Source: Lingula anatina (taxonomy: Eukaryota; Brachiopoda; Lingulata; Lingulida; Lingulidae). Taken from it: DNA of 58,708 nucleotides. The DNA is taken from the NCBI RefSeq assembly GCF_001039355.2, contig NW_019776102.1, positions 1 through 58,708 on the forward strand, given 5' to 3'. Numbering within the stretch: position 1 is the first letter of the stretch; each line of letters starts with the position of its first letter. The translations under genes were made by a program, and so were the position numbers. Positions 1 through 14,093 of the stretch are shown one piece after another. The notes under the pieces are model-generated. The model searched no databases and was not told where the DNA came from. It saw nothing but the letters and a program-made list of their open reading frames with translations.

Positions 1-1664
1 GCTGTCTCGCAAAAATGAATTTTTTTGTTGAGGATATATATAGAAATTAAAAAAGTTGCCATTGAAGAAATGTTTTTCTATTATTTTTATGTCATATGCA
101 TGATGCTTTTACAGTAATTTGCTCATGTCAAGTGAAACATGCAGCATTAAAGACAGAATTTTCTCTATTTATAACATTGGCAATGTAAAGGTACTTTGTT
201 TCGGAATGGACAATTTTTAACAAGCATCTCAAAAAAGGCCACAGTTAAATGGGTTTCTGTGCACTGGGGTTTTCTTATATAAAAATAAATATCACATGCC
301 CTGGGCTTTAGATTAATATATATTGTAACAGGCTAGGTGTCAACATGTTCTTTTTATGTAAGAGAAACCCAATGTTTCGGAATGGACAAATTTAACGGAA
401 AAATACGGTAGGGTTATTTTGCACTCCATGTCAAGCTCCAGAATCATCGCGCAGATTTCATTATTTGATACAAAAAATATCAATACATCCAAATAATGAT
501 TAGGATGGTTAATTATACTGTATGTTTTATGATATATTTTCTGAAAATAATTTATTTTTGTTTCGGAATGGACATTTCGTTTAACGGAAATACCAGCATG
601 CCATTAAAAGACTTTTTTTCTAGGATACACCTCTCTCCTGTTAATATTTAAACTTTTTTGCTTCCACCATACTACAGAGTGTTTTATAATCCACAAAAAT
701 GCCATGCCAAACACTGTTTTAATTTATTTCAGATTGCTTTTTATTTCATATGACTAAAATGGGAAAAATTTTTGGTCATTTTTCGGGCTTTGCTTTAGCA
801 TAACTTTGGACTCGGTGGTGATGTTTGGTTTCTATTTTCAGTGTTTATCTTCACTTACACCATTCTCTAACATAGTGATAAAAGAATTCTTTGATCATAT
901 GTATGTAATTTGTTAATTAGCAATATGTGGGAAAATCTGAAAAGTGCCCAGGATTGTAAAAATGCCCCTATAAACTTTCAAAAAGACACCAGAGAGCTAA
1001 TGAAATAAAATCAACCAGACGGTAAACACTGGCAGGCTTTGTCAATTTCACCATTTGTTATTTCAAACAGCGTACATTTCGCACATGCGCAGTAGTTTGA
1101 GACCTGTGCTATTAGATACCCGTAAGTGTAAACTTGAAAATCTAACCGCATTCCGTAAGACCCAGCAGGCGGCATCAATCCACCCATGATCTATGATATT
1201 TACCTGCCAAACTGGATTTTCCCGAAAATATAAGCAATTTTAATTTCTCGTACTTACAAGTTAATTATCTGTCTCTCTTTGTGCTTGGATTCAACCTTTG
1301 ATGAATTTCATAAAGGTTGATTTTAGCTTAAAATGACTGGCAAGTCATTATAACAGCGACATTTTTCCTATAAGCTCCAAGGGGGAAACCGTAACATCTT
1401 CTTATAACATGGGACTCTGGACGGCTTTCTCTGAACTACCACCCCTGTCACACCGGACAACTTGGCGCAGTAATCAGCAATGTGTTTGCTGTTGCGATTT
1501 GTGAAATACCACCTAACACACTCAAATGTCCGATCTAATGAAAAAACATTCAAGACACGATGTTTTGTCGCGCGATATTTTACGAACATGGGTTGGGAGA
1601 GAGGGGGGATGACATTTCTGCAACAAAAACAACAAAAAAAGGTGGTTTAGACGTAGCTACTCAC
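1..1664. other. No exon found; expected last intron of the left transporter
   Basis: AT-rich sequence with TTTCGGAATGGACA repeated near 199, 375 and 558 (a short dispersed motif). The last transporter exon, which should encode a YFxYGIR-like segment, is not present. Confidence 0.6.
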
Positions 1665-4127
1665 CAACCACTCCCCATATAGCCAGTCGCAGCCACGTCA
1701 TCCAGGACAGGTACATCATCATAGCGATGTTTACCCACATACTGAGGGCAGGGAGGAGAGGCACCAGAGGCATCTGAAATATATATGTCAATATGGCGTG
1801 TTAAAGTAAAATGTCTTCACCAGTCATTATTTTATCCTGGAAGATCGGTGTACGCTGGTCATATATGGATACATTTACCAGTATTTAAATATTGTTATCT
1901 TTAATTTGTGAAGAGATCTCGTCAAATTTTACCCACTTATAGTAGTTCTTAACGTTAAGTACCGTCTGCAAAGGTACGTTTAAAGACTATATTTTGTTCA
2001 TTTGACATTAGCCGAGCATATGGTAACAAGTAGGGCCTATTATTTTCACCTTTATTCGCGTTGAGTTGCATTCATTATTCAAATGGTAGTGATTCCATTA
2101 CTTATAAAGGGCAAAGCGCTATTTAATATTAGGACGGGCAAGCTGAAAAAAAAGAAGTTTGACCATGCCAATCAAGTAGATCGGCACTCAGACACTAACC
2201 CGTGAGGTTGATTCACATATAGGGACCATTCCCATAAACCAATCGTACTAGTAGGATCGATCTATCTCTGAGGGGATTCTCTCTAATTTGCATTCAGTTT
2301 AAACGTGTATGAGAGTGAATTCCCCCCACTAACAGCTTCAGTGGGCGTGACAGACATTTAAGCCGCTTAAACTGAATGCAATTTAGTGAGAATCCCCTCG
2401 GAGTTAGATCGATCCTGCTGGTACAATAGGTTTATGGGAACCCACTCTTAAATGCAGATGCACCAAAGTATGTGACAAAGGCCCACACGTACCGTGAATG
2501 TGAGGAAAGCATCGTTCTGCACGTGCATTATCAACACCGAATAGCAGCCAACCAGTCCCAAGGTGGTGAAGATGAAGAGGCAAACGCTCCACCAAACCCC
2601 CTCCAGGAGATAGTCCTTGGAGTATATCACCACGCCGCTCCAGGCAAACATAAACATCCCCATTAACACTGTCGCTAGTGTCGCCATCTTTCCAGGCCCA
2701 GCACCACTAATAACGGGCACGTCACAGAAATACCTTTTAAGCTTCCCGAAATCTGCGTAAGAGTATCTCTGCGGGATTTTATCTTTCCTTTGGAGTAGTT
2801 TAGATTTCTCTTTATCGGAGAGCGACTCCTCTGTCGCTGCGTCCCCAAGGACTGGGGCGTAGTCTTCTTCTAACTGTTCGGGTTTCATTGCGAAAGAGTG
2901 GCTGGTTGTGGGCGCGTATCGTAAAACGATGACCGCTCCAGCGACAAAAGTGTAAGCAACGAGCGTACCAATTGACACCAAGTCTGCAAGAGCCTCCAGA
3001 CTGACCAGAAGGCTCAATATGGCAGCGATGAGCCCGAAGACTACGATCGAGATCGTCGGCGTTTGCGTCCGTTCGCTAATCCGAGAAAATATCACAAAGA
3101 AAAGACCGTCCGAGCTCATGGAGTAGACCGTTCTTGGGAGAGCAAACAGGGTGGCGATCAGATTTGACGTCAGAGCGAAGATTGAAAGCACGCCCACCAG
3201 CAAGGCGGCCCATGAGATCCCTCTGCGCTCAAATGCGTTGGCGAAGGTGGCAGATTCTGAGAGCGCATAATACGGTAAAAGCAAACTTAATCCGCCAGTT
3301 GTAAAGATATTCAGTCCTGTGACTAGTATAACAGAAAACACGGAGGATCTTGGAACCGAGTCATTGGGATCGATGGCTTCCTCGCTGATTATGGATATTG
3401 CGTCGAAGCCAATATATGCATAAAACAATGTAGCAGATCCTGCAATTACTCCGGGAAATCCGTATGGTAAGAAACCGTCTGTATACTTCGTCGTGTCTGC
3501 AAAACAGTACGCTAGTATGCCCGTGAACAAGACGATCAGAATATTAGCAACTCCGAACACATTGTTCATGGACACCGACTCGCGGGTTCCCAAAATGGCG
3601 ATAATGAGACATGTGATGAGAATAACGAAGAAAGCAATAAAATCCGGGGAGGTTTCAGCGATCCCTAGTGACCACACCCCAATGTTGGTTTCCGTCCAAT
3701 TATGAATCCGTCCTCCAAAGATTTGGTCCACAGCTCCACCTATCGAGCGTCCCGACGCCGCGGCGCCAATGAGATACTCCAAGATTACATTCCACCCAAT
3801 AATGAAAGCCAAGAACTCCCCGATCACGACATAGGTGTAACTGTACGCCGAGCCAGCCTTTGGCACCCTGGCGCCAAATTCGGCGTAACACAAGGCTGAC
3901 AGTAGGGCCGCTACGCCAGCGAATAGGTACGAGAGTGTCGCGCCTGGTCCGGCCTTGTTTCTCATAGCGATTCCCGTCAACATGAAGACACTGGCCGCCA
4001 TTTGGCTGACGCCGAAGAGGGTGAGGTCAATAGTTGTGAGACAGCGTCGTAAGGGGGTTTGAAGGACGTCCGTGTCCAGGGTTTTTCTTCTGGTGATTTT
4101 CCACCATAAGCTTCCCTTTTCTGTCAT
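1665..4127 (-). CDS. SLC7A4-like: SLC7A4-like (CAT-4-like) amino-acid transporter, 3' end missing from window
   Basis: Multi-pass plasma-membrane carrier of the APC superfamily, cationic amino acid transporter branch. Two coding exons are visible: 4127-2493 (545 codons, phase 0, donor GTACGT) and 1773-1665 (109 nt, ends phase 1, donor GTGAGT). The last exon should lie left of position 1. Landmarks are LQTPLRRCL before TM1, [16 protein letters not shown] between TM2 and TM3, IGWNVILEY in TM3, NWTET in an outer loop, AYIGFDAI with SEEA, and DFGKLKRYF before the last helices. The N-terminal part aligns best with vertebrate SLC7A4, recalled rather than searched. Start: ATG at 4127. A longer in-frame reading upstream begins at TTG, and a likely acceptor (exon base 4187) lies 5' of the ATG. 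Odd: the TM1 glycine motif is replaced by MAAS. Human CAT-4 is itself reported to lack clear cationic transport, so substrate is uncertain. A MITE (2222-2447) sits in the intron. Confidence 0.88.
2222..2447. mobile_element. MITE, family A, copy 1
   Basis: An imperfect foldback of about 225 bp. The left end GGGACCATTCCCATAAACC mirrors the right end GGTTTATGGGAACCC. Inner arms are rich in GATCGATC and GGGGATTCTC. The same layout recurs at 13824, 28126, 35745, 40937 and 58544. It has no coding capacity and lies in intron 1 of the left transporter gene, 46 bases from the splice donor. Confidence 0.7.
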
Positions 4128-5278
4128 GGTTGAGGTTTCTTTGTTTCCTGGTTTTTCGTCTTTTTTTGTCGAATTTTCCTTGGTGCCCTGAAATTCATAA
4201 AAAACAGTTTGAAAGTATATTCTTTGCCGTTTTTGTTTAAATGAAAGACGCTCGTGCAGGAGCAATTAAAATGTTTTTTTTATTATTATTTTCGCACAAA
4301 AATTTCGTTTTGTTTGTATTTTAATATATTGTTTGTATTTTAATATAATTCTTTAAAAATGATTATGCACAATCGTTTACATATACATGGCACGCGATTG
4401 TCCACTGCTACTCTATCAGCACTTATTTATTTGCACATTTACTGCTGATTCTTTCAATTTTTGAGGTATTATGCTTATGTACAACATGTAATTATTGGAA
4501 ACACTGTGTTTAATGCTGACCATAATGAGATTAAACAGAATGTTTAATATCCATAATTTATCTATTTGGGATGCAAAAGGCGGAAATTCGTACTTTTAAT
4601 GCCACCGACATCGAGGCCTCATTTTGCTAAGTATATTCACTGTGATGGAAATTATTTTGTACAAAGGGTCTCTCTCTCAATAATGCATTTAATTATTTCT
4701 GTCCACCCGAGCAACAACAGCGGTGTTTATACGGATGTATCAACGCTATGAAAGGGAAATTAAAATGGTCAGCAAGAATGTGCAACCATGTATTCATGTA
4801 TGACACCAACAACAGGGCCTTTAATTGTACATGTACGTCCCTTATAAAGAGCACGTGCGCGTACATCAAGACAAACTCGCTTAGAAGACCATTCGGCCAC
4901 ATAACAAATTACGCTTAACTTACAACTAGAGCTAATTTGATAGGTCTTAGCCTACATACATGTACGGTATACTGTATGGAAGTTCAGAAAGGTTGTATCG
5001 AAATCCTAAATAAAATTCTATCAAGGATGTTTTAAGGGGGGAAGCACAATGACGTGCGCTAAGGCATCACAGACAGGCAATATTTACAGCTTGTTGGTAG
5101 ACGTTGATTGAAGGAAAAATTAAAAGACTTGGCAAGGCTGGTTTGGGTGAATTGAAACGACTGTGCATTTAGTTAAGAAAGACAGCCCAAAAATATTTTC
5201 TTCTCTGTGGAGCAATTGAAGAACCTACCCACCCCACCACACCCCATTCATCCACCCCACCAACTGACCACAGTCCAG

Positions 5279-5452
5279 TCCAGGTGTAACAGAAATGGAA
5301 GAAACCGTATTCCGTTTTCCATTACTTTGTACAGGTGACATTCGTTCCACATACTAACCCCAATACTGCAAATAACCCTAACCTGTACTTATCATATGGG
5401 AGCCCGGACATCCATTCCTCTGACTTCCATTCCTGTTATACCGGTACACTGC
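5279..5452. mobile_element. Foldback repeat with CCGGTGTAACAGG-type ends
   Basis: Left part CCAGGTGTAACAGAAATGG mirrors right part CCATTCCTGTTATACCGG. The inner phrase ACTTTGTACAGGTGACATTC recurs in reverse at 18895-19195 (GAATGTCACCTGTACAAAGT) and in decayed form near 7190-7250 and 1380-1480. Confidence 0.45.
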
Positions 5453-6361
5453 AGCGTAGCAGTATTTATACATTTTGTCCCATCAACTTTGTAGCATATT
5501 TTGAATACATTCTTCTCATTTTAAAGCAATAGTAGTCAGTATATAAATTGTTATCGAAGTCTAGTGTGGTCTGTATCAGGCTCCTGTTCATTATATTAAT
5601 TCGCCGACATAGAGCATCATTTACTAGCGGCCTACCCCAACACATACCGGAAAGCACAATATTACAAATAATGACTTGACGGTGAAAATAATGTTGCGGT
5701 ACCATTGATACCATCTTGTTTGTTACGGAAACGTGCGTGTAAGGGTGTATACATATGATGATTTATCACTACCTAATCAACTTAACGGACAGAGTGTCAA
5801 AATTACAAGATGCGCTGTGACAAAACGAGCCACTTAAATCAACTGTATTGAGTCCTTTTGTGTTTTTTTTAATAAAAACATCAAAGATTATTTTTAAAAT
5901 TTTCCAATACCCTTTCCCACCTTAAAGATAGCAGGTATATGCTATTAGTACATAGTATTAGTAACGTGTACGTGATACCTGGGTTTCACGTCATACACAA
6001 ACATGCGCGCGTGCATTCGCACGTGAACACATGCACAGTAGTATACATTGGCATTGATTGTGCTGGGATTTCTTTGATGGTGTCAGTACAGCTAGAGTGC
6101 TTATGATAAATTGTCACAAAGGTCTTCTTGAATAGGTCTTCATGGAAAGATGCTCATAGTGTCAAATTACTGACAGTGTCGAGTGACGGTGAATACGACG
6201 TTATATACATGTAGCTCTGCATATTTCTGGCTGGAATGAAGTGTCATATTACATATACTGATAGTATTGTGCGATAGTGAATGCGGTGTTACATATCTCT
6301 GCATACATCTGACTCGACTGCAGTGTAGTTTTTAAACATGCCAATAATTCATAAGGTCATA

Positions 6362-6530
<169 letters not shown>

Positions 6531-9233
6531 GAATATTGGAAATTATGATGGATCGAACAGGTGTATTTTTTTGCTTTTGCGTGTCAACAATTGTGTGTTG
6601 TACTTTATTCATGTAGAAATGCGGGTCCGTCGTAATTTCAGCATTTCCACTGGAGACACACTGATTTAAACCCTGATAGGTGCGTGACACAGTCATATTG
6701 AACAGGTGTGTGACGGGGGATTGTTTTCACGGTTCTTTTAACACCAGATTTGATATTGGAATGCTACTCTCTGCCCACAGGGGACGCTAGTAGTCTGTTT
6801 CAAACATGATGAAAGCCCAGTGTGATTTTGTATAGTATTTTAGTTAGGTCCTGATAACAGGGGATGCCGGCAGGCTTTGTCTACGATGTAAGGCTCACTC
6901 CGATATGTTGGAAGTTCTACTGATAAAAGTGTGCCTAATGTCCTAACCCCGCCTTCATGACACATTTTATAACTCAATGTTTATTTAGATTCCCCAATAG
7001 GTTCATTACAAGCTAGAAACCAACATATGTTGAATCCTGGTTTGTAATGAACCTTAAGAGATTATAGAATTTATCACGATTAAAGTAAGAACCCTGAGAT
7101 TTTTCAATTCCTGGCGGTTCTTGGAATTCTTGATCAGTGTGGAATAGGGTTATAATATAAGTTAGGGTTGCGCGAATTGCACGAATGTCCCCTGTACAAG
7201 GTAATGGGAAACGAACGACATATTCAGCTGTGTCTGTCACATCGGTTCAGCAAATAATTCCATCAGTCGTGTTACAGCGTTCCGATGATACCAGATCAAA
7301 AGAAGAGTTTTTATCATTCCAATGACCCAATATCCCAGAAGACATCCATCAAGGAATGAGACTATACGAGTAGGCGTTATTAAACTGCTGTAGGCCTACC
7401 TCTGTACTACGTGTACTGGGGTAGTACTTACCTTGAATACGGTCTATAATTTATATGTAATAGTCTGCATCATCACGCTCGGCTGTCACCTTGATTGGAT
7501 AGTAAACGATTGTCGTAAAATCGCTAAATGATATTAAAACCGGGTGCATAAACTTGAAAACCACCTACAACAACCTTGGACTACCACATTAATCCAATAC
7601 AATGCAAAAATAAACTATAACAAGTGGTTAAAGCCTTCAAACCGAATGNGCATCATATGTGCAGAGGTGCACTAAAAATACATCACCCAGCACTCCACCG
7701 CCATCTTTTACATAAGACTTACCGTGAATGCGGGCACAAAACTGGAATGTCTACACTGAGCGAGGTCTCCCGCCTCTGAGGCCTCTACAGTTATAGATGT
7801 TCATGTTATCAAAGTCCTCCGAATCAAAACCAACAGGTGAACGGCCCGTTCCGCCGTACTTTAACTTGTCTTGCTTAATACTCGGGAACGACTGTGTACT
7901 AGTATTTCTTCGGTCAGGAAATTCCCTTTACCTGGCTGTTCTGTAGTTGTAGACATTGAGGTCTACAGGTAGGCCCACATCGTGCATCGACACCGTTAAC
8001 CTGTCGCGGGAGTGAGATTTATTCCGTCAGACTTCACTGCGCACTTGTGTTAGCCCGTCATAAGACCTTCCGTCCTTTTTGTCAGTTCCCAGCGTGGCGA
8101 AACGTTGTATTTCATAATTGTTCTTGGTCGTATTCACGACGTACTATGAAATAAGCTTCACCCCCTTGTTCACCGCCGTAGCGAGATGTGTGTTTGTTTG
8201 GCGTATAAAAAGTTCACACCAGCTCTGTTCACTTTATGTCGCAACTGGGTCGTGGTTTGTGACCCGAAAGGTTTATTGTTACCTGTTTAACACAAATATA
8301 TAGCTCACATGTGAAGCGCCTATATACCCTGCGCTTAAAAGTCCTTTGTGGTCCGCTTTAGCTGAATACTATATGATTCTTTCTAAAGTGGAAGCATTTT
8401 CCAAACAGATACTTTTCATAATCAGACAATTCTTTAAAATTCTAATCATTGTCAGGTAAAAATACTGGTACACATTGTAACCCGTGCACACTGTGATGTG
8501 ACGACCGTCTTTTTTTAACGGCAGCGAGTAAGCCTACTGGTAAACAGAGAGTTTACTTTTCCATCACACTGATTATGTGTGATCATATTTGTTTTCTGGC
8601 ATTTGTGCCTGCATCTACCAAATATCTTCGCCTACTTGAAAATAACGACACAAATGTAATGGGAGCTATTTGAAAAAAATAAAATAAAAAATAAAAAAAA
8701 CAGTACCAGTAATCCACATACCTGTTACAAATGCCAAATAACAACCAACTTATTCGGATGGACTTCCCAGCCGATATGTATTTGTAATCAAGCAACGCTC
8801 TCACGTTAGTAACGAGTGCAGTATATGAAAAGTTAAAACCAGTCACCCGACTCCGTGCTTACAGCCCACGCAAAGCATATTAACACAATTGTCTAAAAAC
8901 ATTAGAATCACCCATGAAGTCTGCCATTGGACCCGATATGTTTTTATCTCATCAATATACACACACGCTGTATATATGTTATGAAAAGACAAATATGCCA
9001 ATATACTGGGTATGATACATTTTATCCGCTTGAAATGTCCATCGTATTCACAGCAGCTGTACTAATGGACGTGACCGGGCGCCTCAGTAGCGGATATTAA
9101 ATTCGATTCTATTATTTTAAGCGCTTAATGATGGATTTAATCAGTTAGTGATCGGATATTGAATTATTTCATTACCTGATATACCTACTACATTTTGTCC
9201 TTAAACACTGTATATACATAGGCCTACATGTAC

Positions 9234-9236
<3 letters not shown>

Positions 9237-9274
<38 letters not shown>

Positions 9275-9316
9275 ATGTCGTTTATTCTACCTATTTATTT
9301 ATTTATTTATTTATTC
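9237..9316. repeat. (TC)n and (TTTA)n microsatellites
   Basis: Eighteen TC units to 9272, then six TTTA-type units from about 9291. Confidence 0.9.
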
Positions 9317-10689
9317 TGGTGTTATGGTTGTATTTTTTATTGTACAATAAACAGCGAGCCTTCTTATTTTGATAACTGTATCTGCAAGTAAGCCAGACTA
9401 AGAATATAGTTTGTATATTATCAGCAATCGAAGCTGTTTTAAAGGAGTGTTTCCCTCACTTGTCAGATAATATTGTTCATATACAATGCCACATGACCGA
9501 AACGAAGACCTGAGTCAAGCTGTATGCGCCGTTTATTAATTTCTTCAGTCAACTTCAATCGTAGAAAGGGTCTATGCATGTAAATCATTTTATATCCGTT
9601 CACTTTTTCTCAATTCATCTCGCAAACATTCCTTTTGTATTAAACTTGTTGATTTTTAATCGTGATAGTATTTGCTAATGGATGCTTTTTGTTTCGTCCA
9701 AATGCGGGTGCCTGGCAAAATGAAAAACAAAGTGATGGGTTTATTTATTTCAGCGAAAATAACACAATGTAGACAAAAAAATATACTTGTAAATGAATAT
9801 TAGCTATATTATTTATGTATGAGTTCAGCCGTCTATCATATAAGTAAAATGTACCTAACAGACCGATGTCTAGGCATGTACTCAGTATATGGAGGAATAA
9901 AAATTCACTATTTATGCTATGGAATGCGTTTCTGGAATTCTTTGACTGCATATTATAAGCTTCACATTGTGGAAGAGCCTGTTTTAATGATCCGAGGAAC
10001 GTTGAGTGGATGTAATAATAATAATAATAATAATAAACTTTATTTAAAGAGGGTAAAACATGTTAAGTGCGCATACTTATCTTACACATGGCCCTCACGA
10101 AAGAAGTGGATTTAAATTAAAGTGATGTACTCAGGCCTTATACATGGATAAGGTTAACTTGTGGTTTTGGTGGTTAATATAGGTGTTAGTGTTAAAAGAT
10201 CTGCGGATAGTGCTAGTAAACGCCTAATCCGTTTATTAGCCCTGATAACGTATCATCCAAAAACGTCACGTAATGTGAAGTCAAATCCTGACTAAAACTG
10301 ACGGTCTCTACAAAATTCTATCCACCCAAGACCGTGGTCTGATGCAAGTTTGACTTATTGCTCTACCGGCCCTAAAAGTACAGTATTGTGCAAAGCAACT
10401 GCGCGGCACAGTCGATCGTCATTATCACTAACCTTTGACCTACTTTTCGCCATGAACCGCACTTCACAAATTTGGATTTAAACTTTTATTTTTTCCCATG
10501 ATTTTGTTTTAAGTGGTAATTTTCACCAAAAAATATTGAGAACTCTTGTTTACTGCATTTTGTAGAGCTTGTCAAGCACAACACTGGAGGTGGTGTCCCT
10601 TTTTTTGGGACGGGTTTCCATACGAATGCGCTTACTCCAGCTGTTGGTACAATATCTGGAGGCGGTATCGCCTCTCTGATCCTCTAGTT

Positions 10690-10770
10690 TTTCTTCATTT
10701 AACAGCTTTATATTGAAATAGTTTTACCTCCAATATTTCGATGTCTAACAAAACATCTACATCGGGATAT
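10690..10770 (-). repeat. Interspersed repeat with hammerhead-like core, copy 2
   Basis: Same family and orientation as 34436-34515. Here CGATGTAGATG replaces CTGATGAAGAT, but GATGT and ACATC can pair around the loop. Confidence 0.35.
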
Positions 10771-11161
10771 ATATACTGTCCTCCCCCTATTTCCCTTGAG
10801 AAAGGGAGGTAGAGGTGGCATCATCATTTCTGTTGTGACTGGCCCCTGTCTTCTTCAGGACCACCCCTGTGTCGACTACGTATCGTCCCCAGAATTTGAG
10901 AGACCGTCTTTTGAGGCCATATGCCGCTGTAAACGCCCAAATTAACGAACATGGCGTTGACGTATATAATCTCTGAACTTTCAATTCCTGAAGAACTCTT
11001 TATTTTGATAGCTTTTCAGTCCAAGATATCCGCTCCAAACTTCGATATATCCCCATCTCAGTTTCTTCTGCGTTCAAATCCCATGTTTCACAGCAGTAGA
11101 GAAGTGCTTATATGATATAGCATTTCACAAATCTTAATCTACTTAGTATTTTGGAAATTTG

Positions 11162-11163
11162 AA

Positions 11164-11210
<47 letters not shown>

Positions 11211-11212
11211 AT
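11162..11212. repeat. (AAAT)n microsatellite
   Basis: About twelve AAAT units. Similar TTTA tracts occur at 23371-23434. Confidence 0.95.
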
Positions 11213-12456
11213 TCTGTTCGATCACCTTGAAAATCAACGTTAAACCGATGCCACGATTGTTTGTCATTATATGTCCCACAGTTACTGAAAATATCGGCAT
11301 ACACCGGGTAAAAAAGGGTGAGTCTACAGGGACCCTTCCAACCCACCCCTTTCCTCCAAAATAGGTCTGTTAATCTATTCTCCGTCTTCCCAGAAGGGAT
11401 AAAGAACATATTGAGAGGAAACCCGCAAAAACATATGCAGTGCATCAGGTTTCATTTGGTTGAAGGTGGGTGAGGACAAAAATGGCGGATCACCCCCTCC
11501 CTTCTTTCTTTAAAATTCCCTTGATCCTGCATCGGAAGTTCCCCAGGCCTCATGGAAACGCTACTGATGCTGCTGCTACTCTACGTTCTCAAGCTGACTA
11601 CAAATGTGGTTCAAGATAAAAAAATTCAATTTTTAGAAAGGATGGCCATTGATTAAGTGATCCGACGATTTATTATCTTTGACGTTTGACTTTCATTTTG
11701 TGTCGTTAATACCCATGACACCTTTATTTCATTTTGTCTTCCGATATCGCAATAACAAAGTTGTCCAATGTCTTTTCGCAGCTATCTGTTCTAACAGAGT
11801 TTCATTGCTCAAACTGACCCATCACTCCATTTTTTTATCTCTGAGACGGGGACTTGGGGAATTAACATCAATTGGATGCCCGTGTAGAGAAATTGGTTTC
11901 CACGGGCTGCCAGATTTAGATTAATGGAAAGATAATAAGGTCTTATTTTCTTGCTATGCACGTGCTTTATTCAGTTTATTGGACAGATTTCTCTCGATAC
12001 AAAAAAAAAACCTTTAAATCCTTTTTTCAAATAGTGTCCCTTTTGCTTGGGTTCAAAAGGTAATGGACTGTGTGATGGAGGCCCCGGTCACATTAGCGTA
12101 TGCCCGGTCACTAGTGCTGTTCACACGAGGAGATCTTAAGACCGGGAAAGGGCCTTATACGCGTCATCAGCCAGCCATGGCACTTTGAGGACTTATCGTG
12201 TCTATAACTGTGGTCTCTTCGGTTAATCAATTTCAATTTCTTACAAGTAGGTCTTTTGCCCGATATAAATTAAACCTTGTCAGCACATTTATACAATCCA
12301 GTATCGTGGTGGATGATTGTGTAAGAAATTAAGCAGGCACAGAGCGTTATGGATTAGAAAATCAATTCCAACTGTAATTACATCATTAGGACTGGCTGTC
12401 TTTTTTGGAATGATAAACTAACCCCATTCTCCACAAAGACAAAATCATTTAAATGT

Positions 12457-12810
12457 GTGTCAAAAATGCTTTACGTCAGTGCACCGGGAATCACCGGCAC
12501 ACTTGATGCAACATGCCTAAGAACGCGCATGCGTACTGCTCGCGGGAGCTGTGTTCATAAATCGAATGTCCATCGCGTGAAACAGACCTGGCTCGACAGC
12601 AGACGGCATGCGGGCTTACATAGAATAACACCTTTCCTCATTGAAATTTTGCTTTTGTTCAGAAGGGACGTCTTTAGACAGAAAGTCAGAAAAGCGTAAA
12701 CTTTTAGTGGCACTCTTGAGCCACCGAACGATGTCATTACAGAGAAACGCTCTGACAATCCTTTTGGTCACTGGAGGCCTGGTGCTGTTGGTAGGCTAGA
12801 ATCTTTAAAG
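12457..12810 (+). other. Possible 5' non-coding exon with a small upstream ORF
   Basis: A local CpG- and GC-richer stretch (GCGCATGCG, CTCGCGGGAGC) ends in a strong donor (TTTAAAG/GTAGGT, exon end 12810). It contains a short frame from ATG at 12732 (MSLQRNALTILLVTGGLVLL, then stop) that looks like a signal peptide. The next plus-strand exon with an open acceptor is the GPCR exon at 17772. Joining them gives a 5' UTR with an upstream ORF; no in-frame fusion works. Speculative. Confidence 0.25.
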
Positions 12811-13823
12811 GTAGGTATCAAGATTCATTTATTTTACTCATTATTTGCTAATGATCTTGCTGTTTAAAGCGTGTTCTACGTGTATGAATTGTTGTTGTAG
12901 CGTCAGCAACTTAATAATACTGTCTCTTTCATTAAAGCGCGTATTCTTGATAAATGTACAGGTAATGTTCAACAAAATAAAAATATTCGCTCTAACTGTA
13001 ATAAGACATGCTCTATGCTTGAAGCAATCACAATACTTTTTGTAATGTGCAAATGTTAAAATACCAGAAAAATATCGAAAGGAAATGATATCTTAATAAA
13101 TACGTCAAATTAAAAGAAAGAAAAATTGCCTTCATAAATTAAACGTTTTATCTTAAAATTCTACCATTCAATCAAAGCCTAGATAATTATATCATATCTT
13201 CGTCATGTGTCCGTCATAGGATTAGTGCAAGTGCAACGCTGAAATAACAATGGCGCACAAGTAGATATGTTCAATCTTAATTACACAACAATAACTAAAG
13301 GCTCCGATTTTCACACATTTTATAAAACAAAGTAGCCTTAAATGTGCATTGTAGCTATAAACTTATGAAATTCAGTACAAAATATACTAATGATTATAAT
13401 TTATGACGTTTATTAGCAAGAAAATGTCAGTACGCTCTTGATGTAGTTTTGTTTAATAGGCAGATTTGGCCTTGCCCGTTATATCAATGCATATGTGTGT
13501 GTGCGTGTATGTGTGTGTGTATATGCGCGTGCGCGCGCGCGCGTACTAACTAGAGTAATTTGTTTCCTTTTAGAACACCAAGGGAGTGCCCGAAATGTGA
13601 TTTGCGAAACCTTATATATGCCTCCTTCTCCATTTTGTCGATTTTAGTGACGGTATTTCAATTACCTTTTATCTGGAAATGGGTCGTGCAGTAAAAAAAA
13701 TCAAATACTGCTACTTTGATTAATAAGCCCGTATCTGACAAGAAGTTCAATATATGAACATATTGTGGCCAGGTGTGCCCTGATAACGTTATGTTGCAAA
13801 TGTCTTTATTTGACAGTGCTTAG

Positions 13824-14093
13824 AATGGGTTTCCATACCTAGACCGATCTAACAGTTTCGATCCATCTCCAAAGGGGGGGGGGGTCGCTAAATTGCTTTC
13901 AGCTAAAGCGGCTCAGATGTCCAGCACGCCTGCTGAAGTTGCTAAATTAATAATTAATAACCCTCTAGCAGCTTCGGTATGCGTGACAGACATCTAAGCC
14001 GCTAAAGGTGACTACAATTTAGCGAGAATCCCTTCGGAGATCGATCGATCGCGATCCACAGTCAGAACGATAGGGTGTGGGAATGGTCCCTTC
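13824..14093. mobile_element. MITE, family A, copy 2
   Basis: Complete copy: CAGCTAAAGCGGCTCAGATG on the left is mirrored by CATCTAAGCCGCTAAAGGTG on the right, with GATCGATCGCGATC near the right end and AATTAATAATTAA at the centre. Carries a 10-base G run. Confidence 0.65.

Noticed and set aside
4128-4265. Longer N-terminus for the left transporter starting MLLHERLSF
   Set aside because: The first codon is TTG, and a splice acceptor lies between it and the first ATG.
8199-8216. TATAAAA on the plus strand
   Set aside because: No plus-strand exon follows with a plausible start or splice partner. In AT-rich sequence such matches are common.
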